Of a stretch of DNA of 64,000 bases, positions 47,737 through 56,042 are shown one piece after another. The position numbers and the translations under genes are program-made. The stretch is from Variovorax boronicumulans (GTDB taxonomy: Bacteria > Pseudomonadota > Gammaproteobacteria > Burkholderiales > Burkholderiaceae_C): positions 1,348,991 through 1,412,990 of the forward strand of contig NZ_JAAAFX010000004.1 of NCBI RefSeq assembly GCF_019352895.1. Reading direction: 5' to 3'. Under the pieces are notes generated by a model that was not told the DNA's origin, did not search any database, and saw nothing but the letters and a program-made list of their open reading frames with translations. The stretch's first letter is position 1, and each line of letters starts with the position of its first letter.

Positions 47737-48286
47737 GAGACTTAGACGGTTTTCCCGCGCCCGGACCGAAGCGCTGGATGAAATCGCGGCCCAGCCGTTC
47801 GCAGCAATGCTCGAGGCCGGCGCGCAATTCCTTCTCGATGGTGCGCTCCGACACGCCGAAGCGCCGCGCGATCTCGCGGTGCGGCATCTCGTCGATGCGC
47901 GCCGCCACCACGATGGCGCGACGCCGCCGCGGCAGCTCGGCCAGCGCGCGCTCGAGCGCCTCGATCTCGCCGCGCGCCTCGGCGGTGCGGGCCGGGTCGG
48001 CCATCTCGTCGGCCATCTCGTAGAGCGCCTCGACGTCGGGCACGCTCAGCAGCCGCGCGCTGCTCTTGCGCTGGTCTTCGGCGATGTTGAGCGCGATGCG
48101 GAACAGGTAGGCCGAGGGGTAGCGGATCGCGCCCAGCACGCTCATCGATTCCATGCGCAGGTAGGTCTCGTGCAGCGCGTCGTTGGCCAGGTCTTCAGAG
48201 CCCAGGCGCTGGTGCAGGTGGCGCCGGAACTGGTCGTAGCGCGACAGGAACAGCGCGCGCAGCGCAGCCTTGATCGATTCGGGCAT
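47729..48286 (-). CDS. ECF sigma-70 family RNA polymerase sigma factor (cassette C)
   Basis: 185-residue FecI-like sigma factor. Region 2 about 15-85 (SEDLANDALHETYLRM, YPSAYLFRIALNIAEDQ). Region 4 about 112-168 (LPRRRRAIVVAARIDEMPHRE, IARRFGVSERTIEKELRAGLEH). It carries about 15 extra C-terminal residues compared with sigma1 and sigma2; that tail includes the stretch overlapping fecR3. ATG 48286 is 5 bp after the STN3 stop. Expected targets are FHA3 and possibly this operon; no promoter pair could be matched between them. Confidence 0.93.
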   Translation of the reverse strand: MPESIKAALRALFLSRYDQFRRHLHQRLGSEDLANDALHETYLRMESMSVLGAIRYPSAYLFRIALNIAEDQRKSSARLLSVPDVEALYEMADEMADPARTAEARGEIEALERALAELPRRRRAIVVAARIDEMPHREIARRFGVSERTIEKELRAGLEHCCERLGRDFIQRFGPGAGKPSKSHE

Positions 48287-48291
48287 GCGGC

Positions 48292-49029
48292 TCAGCTCCC
48301 GTCCGCCAGCGCAGCGCGGCAGACCGCGACCGGGTCGGCGCGCGGGCTCAGCAGCACCGTGACCGGCTGCGCGAGCCCGGGCGGCGGCACGCGGCCGATG
48401 GCCAGCCCGCGCAGCTGCGCGAGCAGGACGGTGTCGCGCGCGGCCTCGCCGCTCGGCTCGAGCAGGCTCGCGCGTCGGATGCGTCCCTCGGGCCCGGTCC
48501 AGAGCTGCAGCGCAGCGCGGTAGCGGCCGAAGGTGCCGGGCTGCGCCGCGCACAGGGCCCGCGTGATGGCGGACTGGAGCGCGCCCGCGAAGTCGGCGGC
48601 GGCGGAAGGCGCGACGCCCCCCAGGCCCGGCGCCGTCGGTGCGGTAGGCGCCTCGGGCATCGGCACCTCCGCCGTCGCCGGCTCGGGCACCAGCGTGAAC
48701 GCATTGCGCCCGCTGTAGCGCGCATGCAGGCCGGTGCCGGCCAGCAGCAGCCGCAGCGCCTCCTGCGCCGGGAACGCGCCGTGCACCGCCTGTGCGGTGC
48801 GGCCCTGCGCCAGCGTGCTGTCGACCAGCACCGAGTGGCCGGTGAGCCCGCCGAAATCCGCGAGCGCCTTCTGCAGCGGCTGGGACGGCAGGTCGAAGTG
48901 CAGGCGCGGACCGGCCTCAGCCATGTCGCGCGGCTCCGTCGTGGCCGCGGCCGTGCCGCCCCAGGCGAGCATCCACACCAGGCACCAGGCCTGTGCCCAT
49001 CGGCAGCCTGGAGCGAGAGAAAGCACCAT
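48292..49029 (-). CDS. Periplasmic STN-domain protein with TonB-C-like C-terminus (cassette C)
   Basis: 245-residue exported protein, first gene of cassette C. Signal peptide about 1-28 (WMLAWGGTAAA). STN domain about 42-115 (LHFDLPSQPLQKALADFGGLTG; LAGTGLHARYSGRNAFTLV). A Pro/Ala/Thr linker follows, then a TonB-C-like domain about 155-245 (YRAALQLWTGPEGRIRRASLLEPSGEAARDTVL). ATG 49029 has no strong Shine-Dalgarno. Its promoter region carries a Pho-box-like repeat with a -10 at the same spacing as STN1. It is divergent from a small secreted protein gene. Role as relay to fecR3 is inferred from domain content and order. Confidence 0.83.
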   Translation of the reverse strand: MVLSLAPGCRWAQAWCLVWMLAWGGTAAATTEPRDMAEAGPRLHFDLPSQPLQKALADFGGLTGHSVLVDSTLAQGRTAQAVHGAFPAQEALRLLLAGTGLHARYSGRNAFTLVPEPATAEVPMPEAPTAPTAPGLGGVAPSAAADFAGALQSAITRALCAAQPGTFGRYRAALQLWTGPEGRIRRASLLEPSGEAARDTVLLAQLRGLAIGRVPPPGLAQPVTVLLSPRADPVAVCRAALADGS

Positions 49030-49116
49030 GGGTTGGAATCATCAGGACGGACACGGGAAGAACGCGCGGGCGACGCTGCGGCAGGGCCTCGGCCCTGCAC
49101 GTTGGAAGTACGCGGC

Positions 49117-49149
49117 ATGCTAGGCGGCGCGCATGACCGATCCGTGACG
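49117..49149 (-). promoter_or_regulatory. Pho-box-like promoter of cassette C (STN3)
   Basis: Minus strand CGTCAC (49149-49144), 5 nt, GGTCAT (49138-49133), exactly 10 nt, TAGCAT (49122-49117). Layout is identical to the STN1 promoter, including GGTCATGC. The STN3 ATG is 87 nt downstream. Confidence 0.5.
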
Positions 49150-49156
49150 CCGCACC

Positions 49157-49201
49157 GCCTGGCGCCGCGCGACATGCGCATGTCACATGCAGGCGCCAGG
49201 C
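49157..49201. promoter_or_regulatory. Nested inverted repeats between STN3 and the small secreted protein
   Basis: An outer pair of 10-bp arms, GCCTGGCGCC and GGCGCCAGGC, encloses a perfect 14-bp palindrome, GACATGCGCATGTC (49171-49184). It lies directly upstream of the STN3 Pho-box-like promoter and 36 bp before the ATG of the plus-strand gene. Candidate operator serving both divergent genes; protein unknown. Confidence 0.6.
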
Positions 49202-49237
49202 TGGCGGGTTGCGCGCCCTCGCGCGACCGGAGTTCCC

Positions 49238-49615
49238 ATGCCCATCGCCCGCCGCCCGCTGCTGTTCCCGCCTGCCCTCGCCCTTGCCCTCGCCCTGTGC
49301 GCGGCGATGGCGCCGGCGCTGGCGGACGAAGCCCAGGACGGCCCGGCCCGCTGCGTCGAGGTGGAAGTCGACGGCGCCCGCGCGCCCGCGTCCTTCGCCT
49401 GCCTCAGCGAGCGACTGCGCCCGAGCGCCGCACCCTCGCAGCCCCGCGATGCGACCCTGGGCTCGGAAGCCATCGTGCAGCGGCCCGGCAACCAGTTGGG
49501 CGTGTTCAACCGCGCCGCCACCAGCCACCGCATGGGCAACACCTTCGGCACTTCGGTGTATCCGCAGCGGCCGCCGCCGGTGGTGCCGGTGCTGCCCTTC
49601 GGGCCGCGGCCTTGA
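49238..49615 (+). CDS. Small secreted protein of unknown function
   Basis: 125-residue exported protein not assigned to a family. ATG 49238 has GGAG five bases upstream, which decides the start over the ATG at 49187. The signal peptide is a basic start and a long Leu/Ala core ending A-L-A before DEAQDG (about 27). The mature part has two cysteines in RCVEVEVDGARAP and FACLSERL, likely a disulfide, a middle region with GNTFGTSVYPQ, and a proline-rich end. It is divergent from cassette C, sharing a 208-bp promoter region with nested palindromes, and convergent with the SDR gene 30 bp away. It may belong functionally to cassette C, but nothing in its sequence shows this. Confidence 0.72.
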   Translation: MPIARRPLLFPPALALALALCAAMAPALADEAQDGPARCVEVEVDGARAPASFACLSERLRPSAAPSQPRDATLGSEAIVQRPGNQLGVFNRAATSHRMGNTFGTSVYPQRPPPVVPVLPFGPRP

Positions 49616-49645
49616 CGCCCGGGCAGGCGGCGGGCAAACCGGCAC

Positions 49646-50425
49646 TCACGCCGCCGACAGCCCGCCATCCACCGCGATGGCCTGCCCCGAGATGTGCCTG
49701 CCGGCGTCGGAGCACAGCACCACGGAAAGCCCCTTGAGGTCTTCCTCGGTCCCCACGCGGCCCAGCGGGGTCAGCACCGCGATCTCCGCGCTGGCGCGCG
49801 CCAGCATGTCGACCGTCAAACGCGAGGGGAAGAAGCCCGGACAGATCGCGTTGACGTTGATGCCGAAGCGGCCCCATTCGACCGCCAGTGCGCGCGTGAA
49901 GTTCACCAGCCCCCCCTTGCTCGCGTTGTAGGCCAGGGTCTGCATCTGCAGTGCCGGCGGATTGCCGCGCAGGCCGGCCACCGAGGCGATGTTGAGGATC
50001 TTCCCGCAGCGCCGGGGGATCATCCAGCGCCGCCCGACCTCTTGCGTCAGCACGAACACCGCATTGAGGTTGAGGTCCATCAATCGCGTCCAGGCGGCCC
50101 GGCCATGGCTTTCGGCGGGTTCGGCCCAGCTCGCGCCAGCGTTGTTGACCAGGATATCGATCGGCCCTTCGACGGCCGCGAGCGATTCGGCGATGCCATC
50201 GATGTGCAGCAGGTCGTGCACCCAGAGCCGGACGTCGGTGGCGCCGGCCGCGCGCAGGGCCTGCGCCGCCTCGGCAAGTTCGTCGGCATCCTGTGGCCTG
50301 GCGTGCAGCACCACTGCGGCGCCTTGCTCGCACAGGCCCTGGGCGATCTGCAGGCCCAACCCACGCGACGCACCGGTCACCAGCGCCCGGCACCCCTGTA
50401 GCGACAACAGCGTCTGGAGGCTCAT
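49646..50425 (-). CDS. SDR-family short-chain dehydrogenase/reductase
   Basis: 259-residue classical SDR, NAD(P)(H)-dependent, most likely a 3-hydroxyacyl-CoA dehydrogenase or similar oxidoreductase in the acyl-CoA pathway. Visible motifs: cofactor glycine motif TGASRGLGLQIAQ (about 17-29), NNAGAS (about 93-98), catalytic Ser in NIASVAG, YNASKGG with the Tyr-x3-Lys pair, and PGFFPS. Ends SGQAIAVDGGLSAA as typical. ATG 50425 overlaps the stop of the CoA ligase gene by 4 bp. Last gene of the seven-gene operon starting at 58074. Substrate cannot be read from sequence. Confidence 0.9.
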   Translation of the reverse strand: MSLQTLLSLQGCRALVTGASRGLGLQIAQGLCEQGAAVVLHARPQDADELAEAAQALRAAGATDVRLWVHDLLHIDGIAESLAAVEGPIDILVNNAGASWAEPAESHGRAAWTRLMDLNLNAVFVLTQEVGRRWMIPRRCGKILNIASVAGLRGNPPALQMQTLAYNASKGGLVNFTRALAVEWGRFGINVNAICPGFFPSRLTVDMLARASAEIAVLTPLGRVGTEEDLKGLSVVLCSDAGRHISGQAIAVDGGLSAA

Positions 50426-52086
50426 GGCGCAGCCCCGCGTTCCCCGTCGAGCAGGGCCTTTTTCGACAGCTTGCCGACGGCGGTGCGCGGCAGCTCGGCG
50501 CGGAACTCGAGCGCCTGCACCATTTCATGGCGGCCGACGCGGCCCTTCAGGAAGGTCTTGAGTTCGTCGAGGCTGAAGCCCGCTGCCTGTGGCCGCAACT
50601 GCACGAAGGCCTTGGGCACCTGGCCCTTGAGCGCATCGGGAATGCCGACCACCAGCGCGTCCTGCACCGCCGGATGCGCATAGAGCGCCTCTTCGATGGC
50701 ACGCGGGTAGACGTTGTATCCACCGCACAGCATCATGTCCTTGAGCCGGTCGACGATATGGACATAACCGTCCTCGTCGATGCGCGCGATGTCGCCGGTC
50801 CGCAGGTAGCCGTCGGCCGTGAAGACACCCTGCAGATGCGGCGCCTGCCCCAGGTAGTGGCGCATCACGTTCGGCCCGCGGATGCACAGTTCGCCGACTG
50901 AACCGGCGGCGGCGGGTCGATCGAAATCATCCAGGTCCACGAGCCGGAGATCGACTCCGGGAATCGGCAGGCCGCAGGAACCGATCTTGATCGGGCCCGT
51001 GGGTGGCGCGTAGGTGCCCGCCGACGCGGTCTCGGTCATGCCCCAGCCTTCGGTGAGACGCAGGCCAGTCAGTGACTCGAAGGCACGATGGGTCTCGCCC
51101 GGCAGCGGTGCGCCGCCCGACAGGCAGAAGCGCAGCGACGACAGATCGGGCCGTGCGCCGGCGCACGCGTCGATCAGCAAGGCGTACATCGTGGGCACGC
51201 CCGAGAACATCGTGACCCGCCGCTCGCCGACACAGGCGATCACCGCGGCGGCATCGAATCTCGACTGCAGCAGGATGCTGGCCCCAAGCCGCAGGCCGAA
51301 CAGAAGATTGGCGGTGAACGCATAGATGTGGAACAGCGGCAGGCACAGCAGCAGGGTCTCGCGTCCATCTTCCAGGATCGCCGGCACGCCGTGCGTGATA
51401 TGCCAGTACTGCTCACAAGCGGCCGTGAGGTTGCCATGCGTCAGCACGGCCGCCTTGGGCACACCGGTGGTGCCGCCGGTGTATTGCAGCAAGGCCGGCA
51501 TGTCGGCACCGATGCGTGGCAATGGCGCATGCGGCGCGTCGGTCGCCAGCAGGTGGTCGGACTGCAGCCGGCTCAGGCGCGATGGCGTGCCGACCGGCTC
51601 GTCTTCGGCACCGACGTCGACCAGGGTCTGCAATGAAGTGCCCGCCAGCACATCGGCCATGGTCGCCCAAAGCGCGCGCTCGGCCACCAGCACGGATGCA
51701 CCGCAATCGGCCAGCTTGCCCGCCAGCGTGGCCGGTGCGTCCAGCGGCGACAGCAGCACCAGTGCCGCACCCGCGCGCAGCACGGCCAGTGCGTAGAGCA
51801 CCTGCTCCGGCCGGTTGCCCATCCACAGCGCCACGACAGCACCGGGTTGGGCCAGCGATTGCGCCACGAGGGTGCGCGCCAGCCGCGTCACCGCATCGTC
51901 GAGCTGCCGGTAGCTCCAGCGCTGCGTGCCGCACTCGAGCGCCAGTCGGTCCGGCCATCGATGGGCGGAAGCGCGCAGGAGTTCGGGCACCATCGACGGC
52001 GCGATCGTCTGCGCCCACTGCACGCCGGCGGGATAGTGGGGCAGCCAGGGCCGCTCGATCGTCGCCTCTGCTTGCGGCATGCTCAC
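50422..52086 (-). CDS. AMP-forming acyl-CoA synthetase (ANL family), second of the operon
   Basis: 554-residue ligase activating a carboxylic acid to its CoA thioester via an acyl-adenylate. Motifs: YTGGTTGVPKAAVLTHGN (P-loop-like A3), GWGMTETAS (A5), YLRTGDIARIDEDGYVHIVDR (A7/A8 hinge), and PRTAVGKLSKKAL with the catalytic Lys near the end. A GTG at 52086 overlaps the preceding stop by 4 bp (GTGA); ATG 52080 is the alternative. The operon holds two different ligases, so either two substrates or two steps need CoA activation. Specificity not deducible. Confidence 0.92.
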   Translation of the reverse strand: MSMPQAEATIERPWLPHYPAGVQWAQTIAPSMVPELLRASAHRWPDRLALECGTQRWSYRQLDDAVTRLARTLVAQSLAQPGAVVALWMGNRPEQVLYALAVLRAGAALVLLSPLDAPATLAGKLADCGASVLVAERALWATMADVLAGTSLQTLVDVGAEDEPVGTPSRLSRLQSDHLLATDAPHAPLPRIGADMPALLQYTGGTTGVPKAAVLTHGNLTAACEQYWHITHGVPAILEDGRETLLLCLPLFHIYAFTANLLFGLRLGASILLQSRFDAAAVIACVGERRVTMFSGVPTMYALLIDACAGARPDLSSLRFCLSGGAPLPGETHRAFESLTGLRLTEGWGMTETASAGTYAPPTGPIKIGSCGLPIPGVDLRLVDLDDFDRPAAAGSVGELCIRGPNVMRHYLGQAPHLQGVFTADGYLRTGDIARIDEDGYVHIVDRLKDMMLCGGYNVYPRAIEEALYAHPAVQDALVVGIPDALKGQVPKAFVQLRPQAAGFSLDELKTFLKGRVGRHEMVQALEFRAELPRTAVGKLSKKALLDGERGAAP

Positions 52087-53330
52087 ACCGGCCGCCGCAT
52101 GTTGCAGGTGGTGGGCATCTCGGTCTGTCTGGCCGGCACGGCGAGATCGGTCTTGGTGCCGATGCCGGAGCCCTCGAGGTCGTACTTGACAGTCTTGCCG
52201 TCGGCCTTCACGAAGCTCGAGATGTAGAGCGGCATCAGGATCTGATGGTCGTCCCTGCGCATCGTCACTTCACCCGTGTCGCTCTGGAAGCGCATGCCCT
52301 CGAGCGCCAGCCCAACCTTGACGGGGTCGGTGGTACCGGCCGTGTTCATGGCCTTCACCAGCATGTCGAGCAGGGTGTTGACGCGCAGGTAATAGAAGTC
52401 GACGGCGGCCTTCTGCTTGAAGGCAGTGGCGTAGTTGCGCGCCTTGTCGCCGGCGATGTTGGGATGCCACTCGCTGATCATGCGGACGCGGTCGATGCCC
52501 GACTCGCCGATGGCGGTGGGCGCCCCCAGACCGCCCGCATAGTAAGTGTAGAACTTGGTCTTCAGTCCATAGTCCTTGGCCGCCCGCACCAGCAGCGCCA
52601 GGTCGTTGCCATAGTTGCCGGTGATCACCGTATCGGCACCCGACGCCGCGATGCGGGCCACATAGGGCGCGAAATCCTTGACCTGTCCGAGCGGGTGCAG
52701 GTCATCGCCAACGATCTGCACATCGGGCCGCTTCTTCGCGATCATCTCTTTGGCGGCGCGCGAAACCTGCTTTCCGAACGAATAGTCCTGGCCGATGATG
52801 AAGACCTTCTTCACGCTCGTGTCGGCGGCCAGATGCTGTGTGATCGCATCCATCTGCATGTCGCTGTGCGGATAGAAGCGGAAGTGCCAGAAGCTGCAGC
52901 CGTTGTTGGTCTGCTCCGGGTCCGCGCCCGCGTAGTTCAGGACCAGGAAGGAACGCGCCGGATCGCGTGCCGCGACCTTGCCGGCGGTGTCGACCAGCGC
53001 CGTCACGACGTTGGAACTCGACGAGGCCACGAAGTGGATGCCCTGGCCGATGGCCGCTTGCGCCGCCGACATGCTCTCCTGCGGCGAGCCCTTGCCGTCG
53101 AAAGGCACGATCTCGATCTTCTGGCCGCCCAGCACGCCGCCGCGCGCGTTCACGTCCGCCGCCGCCAGCTGGAAGTGCTTGAGTCCGAACTGCCCGAAGT
53201 TGGCGAAGGGACCGGACAGCGGATCGATCACCGCGATCCGGATCTGCGCCTGCAGTGCGCCCGAAACGAGGAGGCCGGCGGCCGCCGCGGCGACAGTGCC
53301 CCAGCGCTGGATGCTTCGACGATGGCTCAT
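52083..53330 (-). CDS. Periplasmic solute-binding protein, LivK/Peripla_BP_6 type
   Basis: 415-residue exported binding protein of the branched-chain amino acid/carboxylate ABC-transporter type. Signal peptide about 1-27 (SGALQAQ); mature start IRIAVIDPLSGPFANFGQFG, as in LivK-like proteins. ATG 53330 has AGGAG about 10 bases upstream; the open frame before it is rejected. It stands in an acyl-CoA catabolic operon without permease or ATPase genes, so it must borrow a transporter encoded elsewhere. Binding of the acid degraded by the operon, such as an aromatic or branched carboxylate, is inferred. Confidence 0.9.
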   Translation of the reverse strand: MSHRRSIQRWGTVAAAAAGLLVSGALQAQIRIAVIDPLSGPFANFGQFGLKHFQLAAADVNARGGVLGGQKIEIVPFDGKGSPQESMSAAQAAIGQGIHFVASSSSNVVTALVDTAGKVAARDPARSFLVLNYAGADPEQTNNGCSFWHFRFYPHSDMQMDAITQHLAADTSVKKVFIIGQDYSFGKQVSRAAKEMIAKKRPDVQIVGDDLHPLGQVKDFAPYVARIAASGADTVITGNYGNDLALLVRAAKDYGLKTKFYTYYAGGLGAPTAIGESGIDRVRMISEWHPNIAGDKARNYATAFKQKAAVDFYYLRVNTLLDMLVKAMNTAGTTDPVKVGLALEGMRFQSDTGEVTMRRDDHQILMPLYISSFVKADGKTVKYDLEGSGIGTKTDLAVPARQTEMPTTCNMRRPV

Positions 53331-53361
53331 GTTCTGTTGTCTCCTGAGGATGGGAATGGGA

Positions 53362-55008
53362 CTAGGCTCGGGTGTCACCATCGGAGCGAAGCGCACGGCG
53401 CAGCACTTTTCCGACGGTGGACTTGGGCAGTTCGGCGAGTTGCTCGAGATGCCGGGGGACCTTGTAGGCGGCCAGATGCGCTCGGCAGTGCCGCTGCAAT
53501 GCAGCGGTGTCGACGCGGTGGCCCGGCAGCACGGCGTAGTAAAGCTTCACGGCCTCGCCGGTGCGCTCGTCGTCGACCGCCACCACGGCGCATTCGCGCA
53601 CGCCGTCGAAGGCCTGCGCCACCGCCTCGACCTCGGCCGGATAGACGTTGAAGCCGGACACCAGAATCATGTCTTTCTTGCGGTCGACGATGCGCAGGAA
53701 GCCGTGTTCGTCGAAGACGCCGATGTCGCCGGTCTTGAAGAAGCCGTCGGCGCTGAAAGCCTCGGCCGTGGCCGCCGGATTGCGCCAGTAGCCGGCCATC
53801 ACCTGCGCACCGCGGGCCCAGATCTCGCCGCGCTCCCCCTGCGGCACTTGCGCGCCTTCGGCGTCGCGCAGGCTGATCTCGGTGCCGGGCAAGGGCACGC
53901 CCACCGTGTCGGTGAAGTGCGCGATGTGGACCGGGTTGAGGGTCAGGATCGGCGAGGTCTCGGACAGGCCATAACCGAGCTTGATGTGCGCGCCGGTGAA
54001 GCGCTTCCAGCGCGCCGAGGTCGACGGCGGAATCGGTGCGCCGCCGCCCCAGCTCACGCGGTGGCGCGAGAAATCGATCTGGTCGAACGCCGGATGCGCC
54101 ATCAGCCCGACGAACAGCGTGTTGACACCCGTGATGGCAGTGAAGGGACTGCGCTTCAACAGCGCCACGAAGCCATCCATGTCGCGCGCGTTGGCGACGA
54201 GCACGTTCGTGGCACCCACCGACAGGTACGACAGCGTGTTCACCATCAGCGCGAAGATGTGATACAGCGGCAAGGCCGTGATCACGGTCTCGCCATCCTG
54301 CGACATCGCCGCGCCGGCGAAGGCACGGTACTGGGCGATGTTGGCCAGCAGGTTGCCGTGCGAGAGCATTGCGCCCTTCGACAGGCCGGTCGTGCCGCCG
54401 GTGTACTGCAGGAAGGCCAGGTCCTGCGCGGCCAGTTCGGGCGCGGCGAAAGGCAGGCGTGCGCCGCGCTGCAGGCAATCCGCGAAATCGAGCACCTGCA
54501 CGCCCGTGCACGGTGCTTCGTCCAGCGCGGCACCGAGCGTTTCGAAGGGATCGTCGGCCGCGACGATCACGGTACGGATTGCCGTCGATGCGATCACCTG
54601 CAGCAAGGTCGGCAGCGCGCTGCGATGCACCACGATGACCCCGGCATCCGCATCCTTGAGCTGATGCGCCAGCTCCGCCGGCGAGTACATCGGGTTCACG
54701 TTGACCTGCGCGGCGCCGGTGCGCAGGATCCCGATCATCCCGATGGGCGACGCCAGCACGTTGGGGCACATCATGGCCACGCGCTCGCCCGGCAGCACGT
54801 TCAACTCGCTTTGCAGCAAGGCGGCAAAGCTGCGTGACTGTCGATCCCAATCGGCGTAGCGCAGGCTGCGTTCGCCCTCCTGCAGCGCCACGCGATCAGC
54901 AAACTGTGCGGCCGCACGCTCGTACAGCGCGATCAGCGATCGATCCACCAGGGGCGGCAGGGCGTGCGGCACGCCGTCGCCATACGAATCCAACCAGGCC
55001 GGGGTCAT
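53362..55008 (-). CDS. Long-chain-type acyl-CoA synthetase (FadD-like)
   Basis: 548-residue AMP-forming ligase of the FadD type. Motifs: YTGGTTGLSKGAMLSHGN, PLYHIFALMVN, GYGLSETSP, KTGDIGVFDEHGFLRIVDRK, then VSGFNVYPAEVEAV, with the Lys in PKSTVGKVLRR. ATG 55008 overlaps the MDR reductase stop by 4 bp, so it is coupled. It differs well from the second ligase at 50422, so the two are not a recent duplication. First activation step of the pathway is likely; chain type unknown. Confidence 0.92.
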   Translation of the reverse strand: MTPAWLDSYGDGVPHALPPLVDRSLIALYERAAAQFADRVALQEGERSLRYADWDRQSRSFAALLQSELNVLPGERVAMMCPNVLASPIGMIGILRTGAAQVNVNPMYSPAELAHQLKDADAGVIVVHRSALPTLLQVIASTAIRTVIVAADDPFETLGAALDEAPCTGVQVLDFADCLQRGARLPFAAPELAAQDLAFLQYTGGTTGLSKGAMLSHGNLLANIAQYRAFAGAAMSQDGETVITALPLYHIFALMVNTLSYLSVGATNVLVANARDMDGFVALLKRSPFTAITGVNTLFVGLMAHPAFDQIDFSRHRVSWGGGAPIPPSTSARWKRFTGAHIKLGYGLSETSPILTLNPVHIAHFTDTVGVPLPGTEISLRDAEGAQVPQGERGEIWARGAQVMAGYWRNPAATAEAFSADGFFKTGDIGVFDEHGFLRIVDRKKDMILVSGFNVYPAEVEAVAQAFDGVRECAVVAVDDERTGEAVKLYYAVLPGHRVDTAALQRHCRAHLAAYKVPRHLEQLAELPKSTVGKVLRRALRSDGDTRA

Positions 55009-56033
55009 TGCGCCGGTCCTCCTTGCGGCGACGCGGCCACCAGCTTGCGGCCGAAGCTCTGGCCCGCGAAGAGATCGCAGAAGGCGCCCGGCAACTGCTC
55101 GAAGCCCTCGACGATGTCTTCGTGCGCGACCAGCTGGCCAGCCTGCCACCAGTCCCTGATGTGTGCGATGGCCTCGCCGTAGCGCGGCGCGTGGTCGTAG
55201 GCCAGCAGGCCCTCGATGCGCAAGCGCTGCGAGATCACATGGCTGGTGTTCCGGATGCCGTGGCGCCGCTCGGGCGCGAGGCTGTAGTCCTCGGTCTGTC
55301 CGCACACCACGATGCGACCCCGAAGCTTCATGTGGGGCAAGACGACGTCCACCATCCGGTTGCCGACGTTGTCGAACAGGACGTCGATGCCATCGGGAAA
55401 GAGGCGTCCGAGCGCGGTGGAGAGATCGTCGAGCTTGCGGTAGTTGACAGCCTGCGCAAAGCCAGCTGCGGTGGTCAACCACTCGGCCTTGGCATCGCTG
55501 CCCGCCAGCCCGACCACATGCGCGCCCCGCAGGCGAGCGATCTGCCCGGCCGCCGCGCCGACCGCGCCTGCGGCCGAGGTGACCAGCACCGTGTCGCCAG
55601 CCTTCACGCGCCCTACTTCGCCGATGCCGAAGTAGGCCGTTATGCCCGGTGTTCCGAGCAGGCCCAGCAGGGCGCCGATCGGCATGCCGCCGCGCTCCGG
55701 TGCCTTCTTCAACGCGGCCTCAGGAAAGTCGCCGGCCTCGCGCCAGCCCAGCAGGCCGGTGACCAGATCGCCGGCGGCAAAACTGTCGCTGCAGCTCTCC
55801 AGCACTTCGGCGATGGCGGCGCCGCCGACCACACCGCCGATCGCCACCGGCTCGACATAGCTGCGAACGCCACCGAGCCGGGCGCGCATGCCGGGATCGG
55901 CCGCCCAGTACAGCGCGCGCACGCGCACGGAACCCGGCGGCAGGGGTGGCAGCACCCGCGTCTCGAGGCCGAAGTCCGAGGGCCGGGCCAGGCCTTCGGG
56001 GCGCCGCGCCAGCACGATCTCGCGTGTCCGCAT
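55005..56033 (-). CDS. MDR-family NADPH-dependent reductase (CurA/PTGR-like)
   Basis: 342-residue zinc-free medium-chain reductase like leukotriene B4 dehydrogenase and CurA; these reduce alpha,beta-unsaturated carbonyl groups with NADPH. Visible: ADPGMRARL near residue 48, GTPGITAYFGIGEVG, the cofactor motif SAAGAVGAAAGQIARLRGAHVVG, NVGNRMVDVVLPHMKLRGRIVVCG, and a C-terminal FAGQSFGRKLV. ATG 56033 is 9 bp after the acyl-CoA dehydrogenase stop. It suggests the substrate passes through an enoyl or enone that beta-oxidation alone does not handle. Confidence 0.88.
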   Translation of the reverse strand: MRTREIVLARRPEGLARPSDFGLETRVLPPLPPGSVRVRALYWAADPGMRARLGGVRSYVEPVAIGGVVGGAAIAEVLESCSDSFAAGDLVTGLLGWREAGDFPEAALKKAPERGGMPIGALLGLLGTPGITAYFGIGEVGRVKAGDTVLVTSAAGAVGAAAGQIARLRGAHVVGLAGSDAKAEWLTTAAGFAQAVNYRKLDDLSTALGRLFPDGIDVLFDNVGNRMVDVVLPHMKLRGRIVVCGQTEDYSLAPERRHGIRNTSHVISQRLRIEGLLAYDHAPRYGEAIAHIRDWWQAGQLVAHEDIVEGFEQLPGAFCDLFAGQSFGRKLVAASPQGGPAQ

Positions 56034-56042
56034 GGCGCGCTC

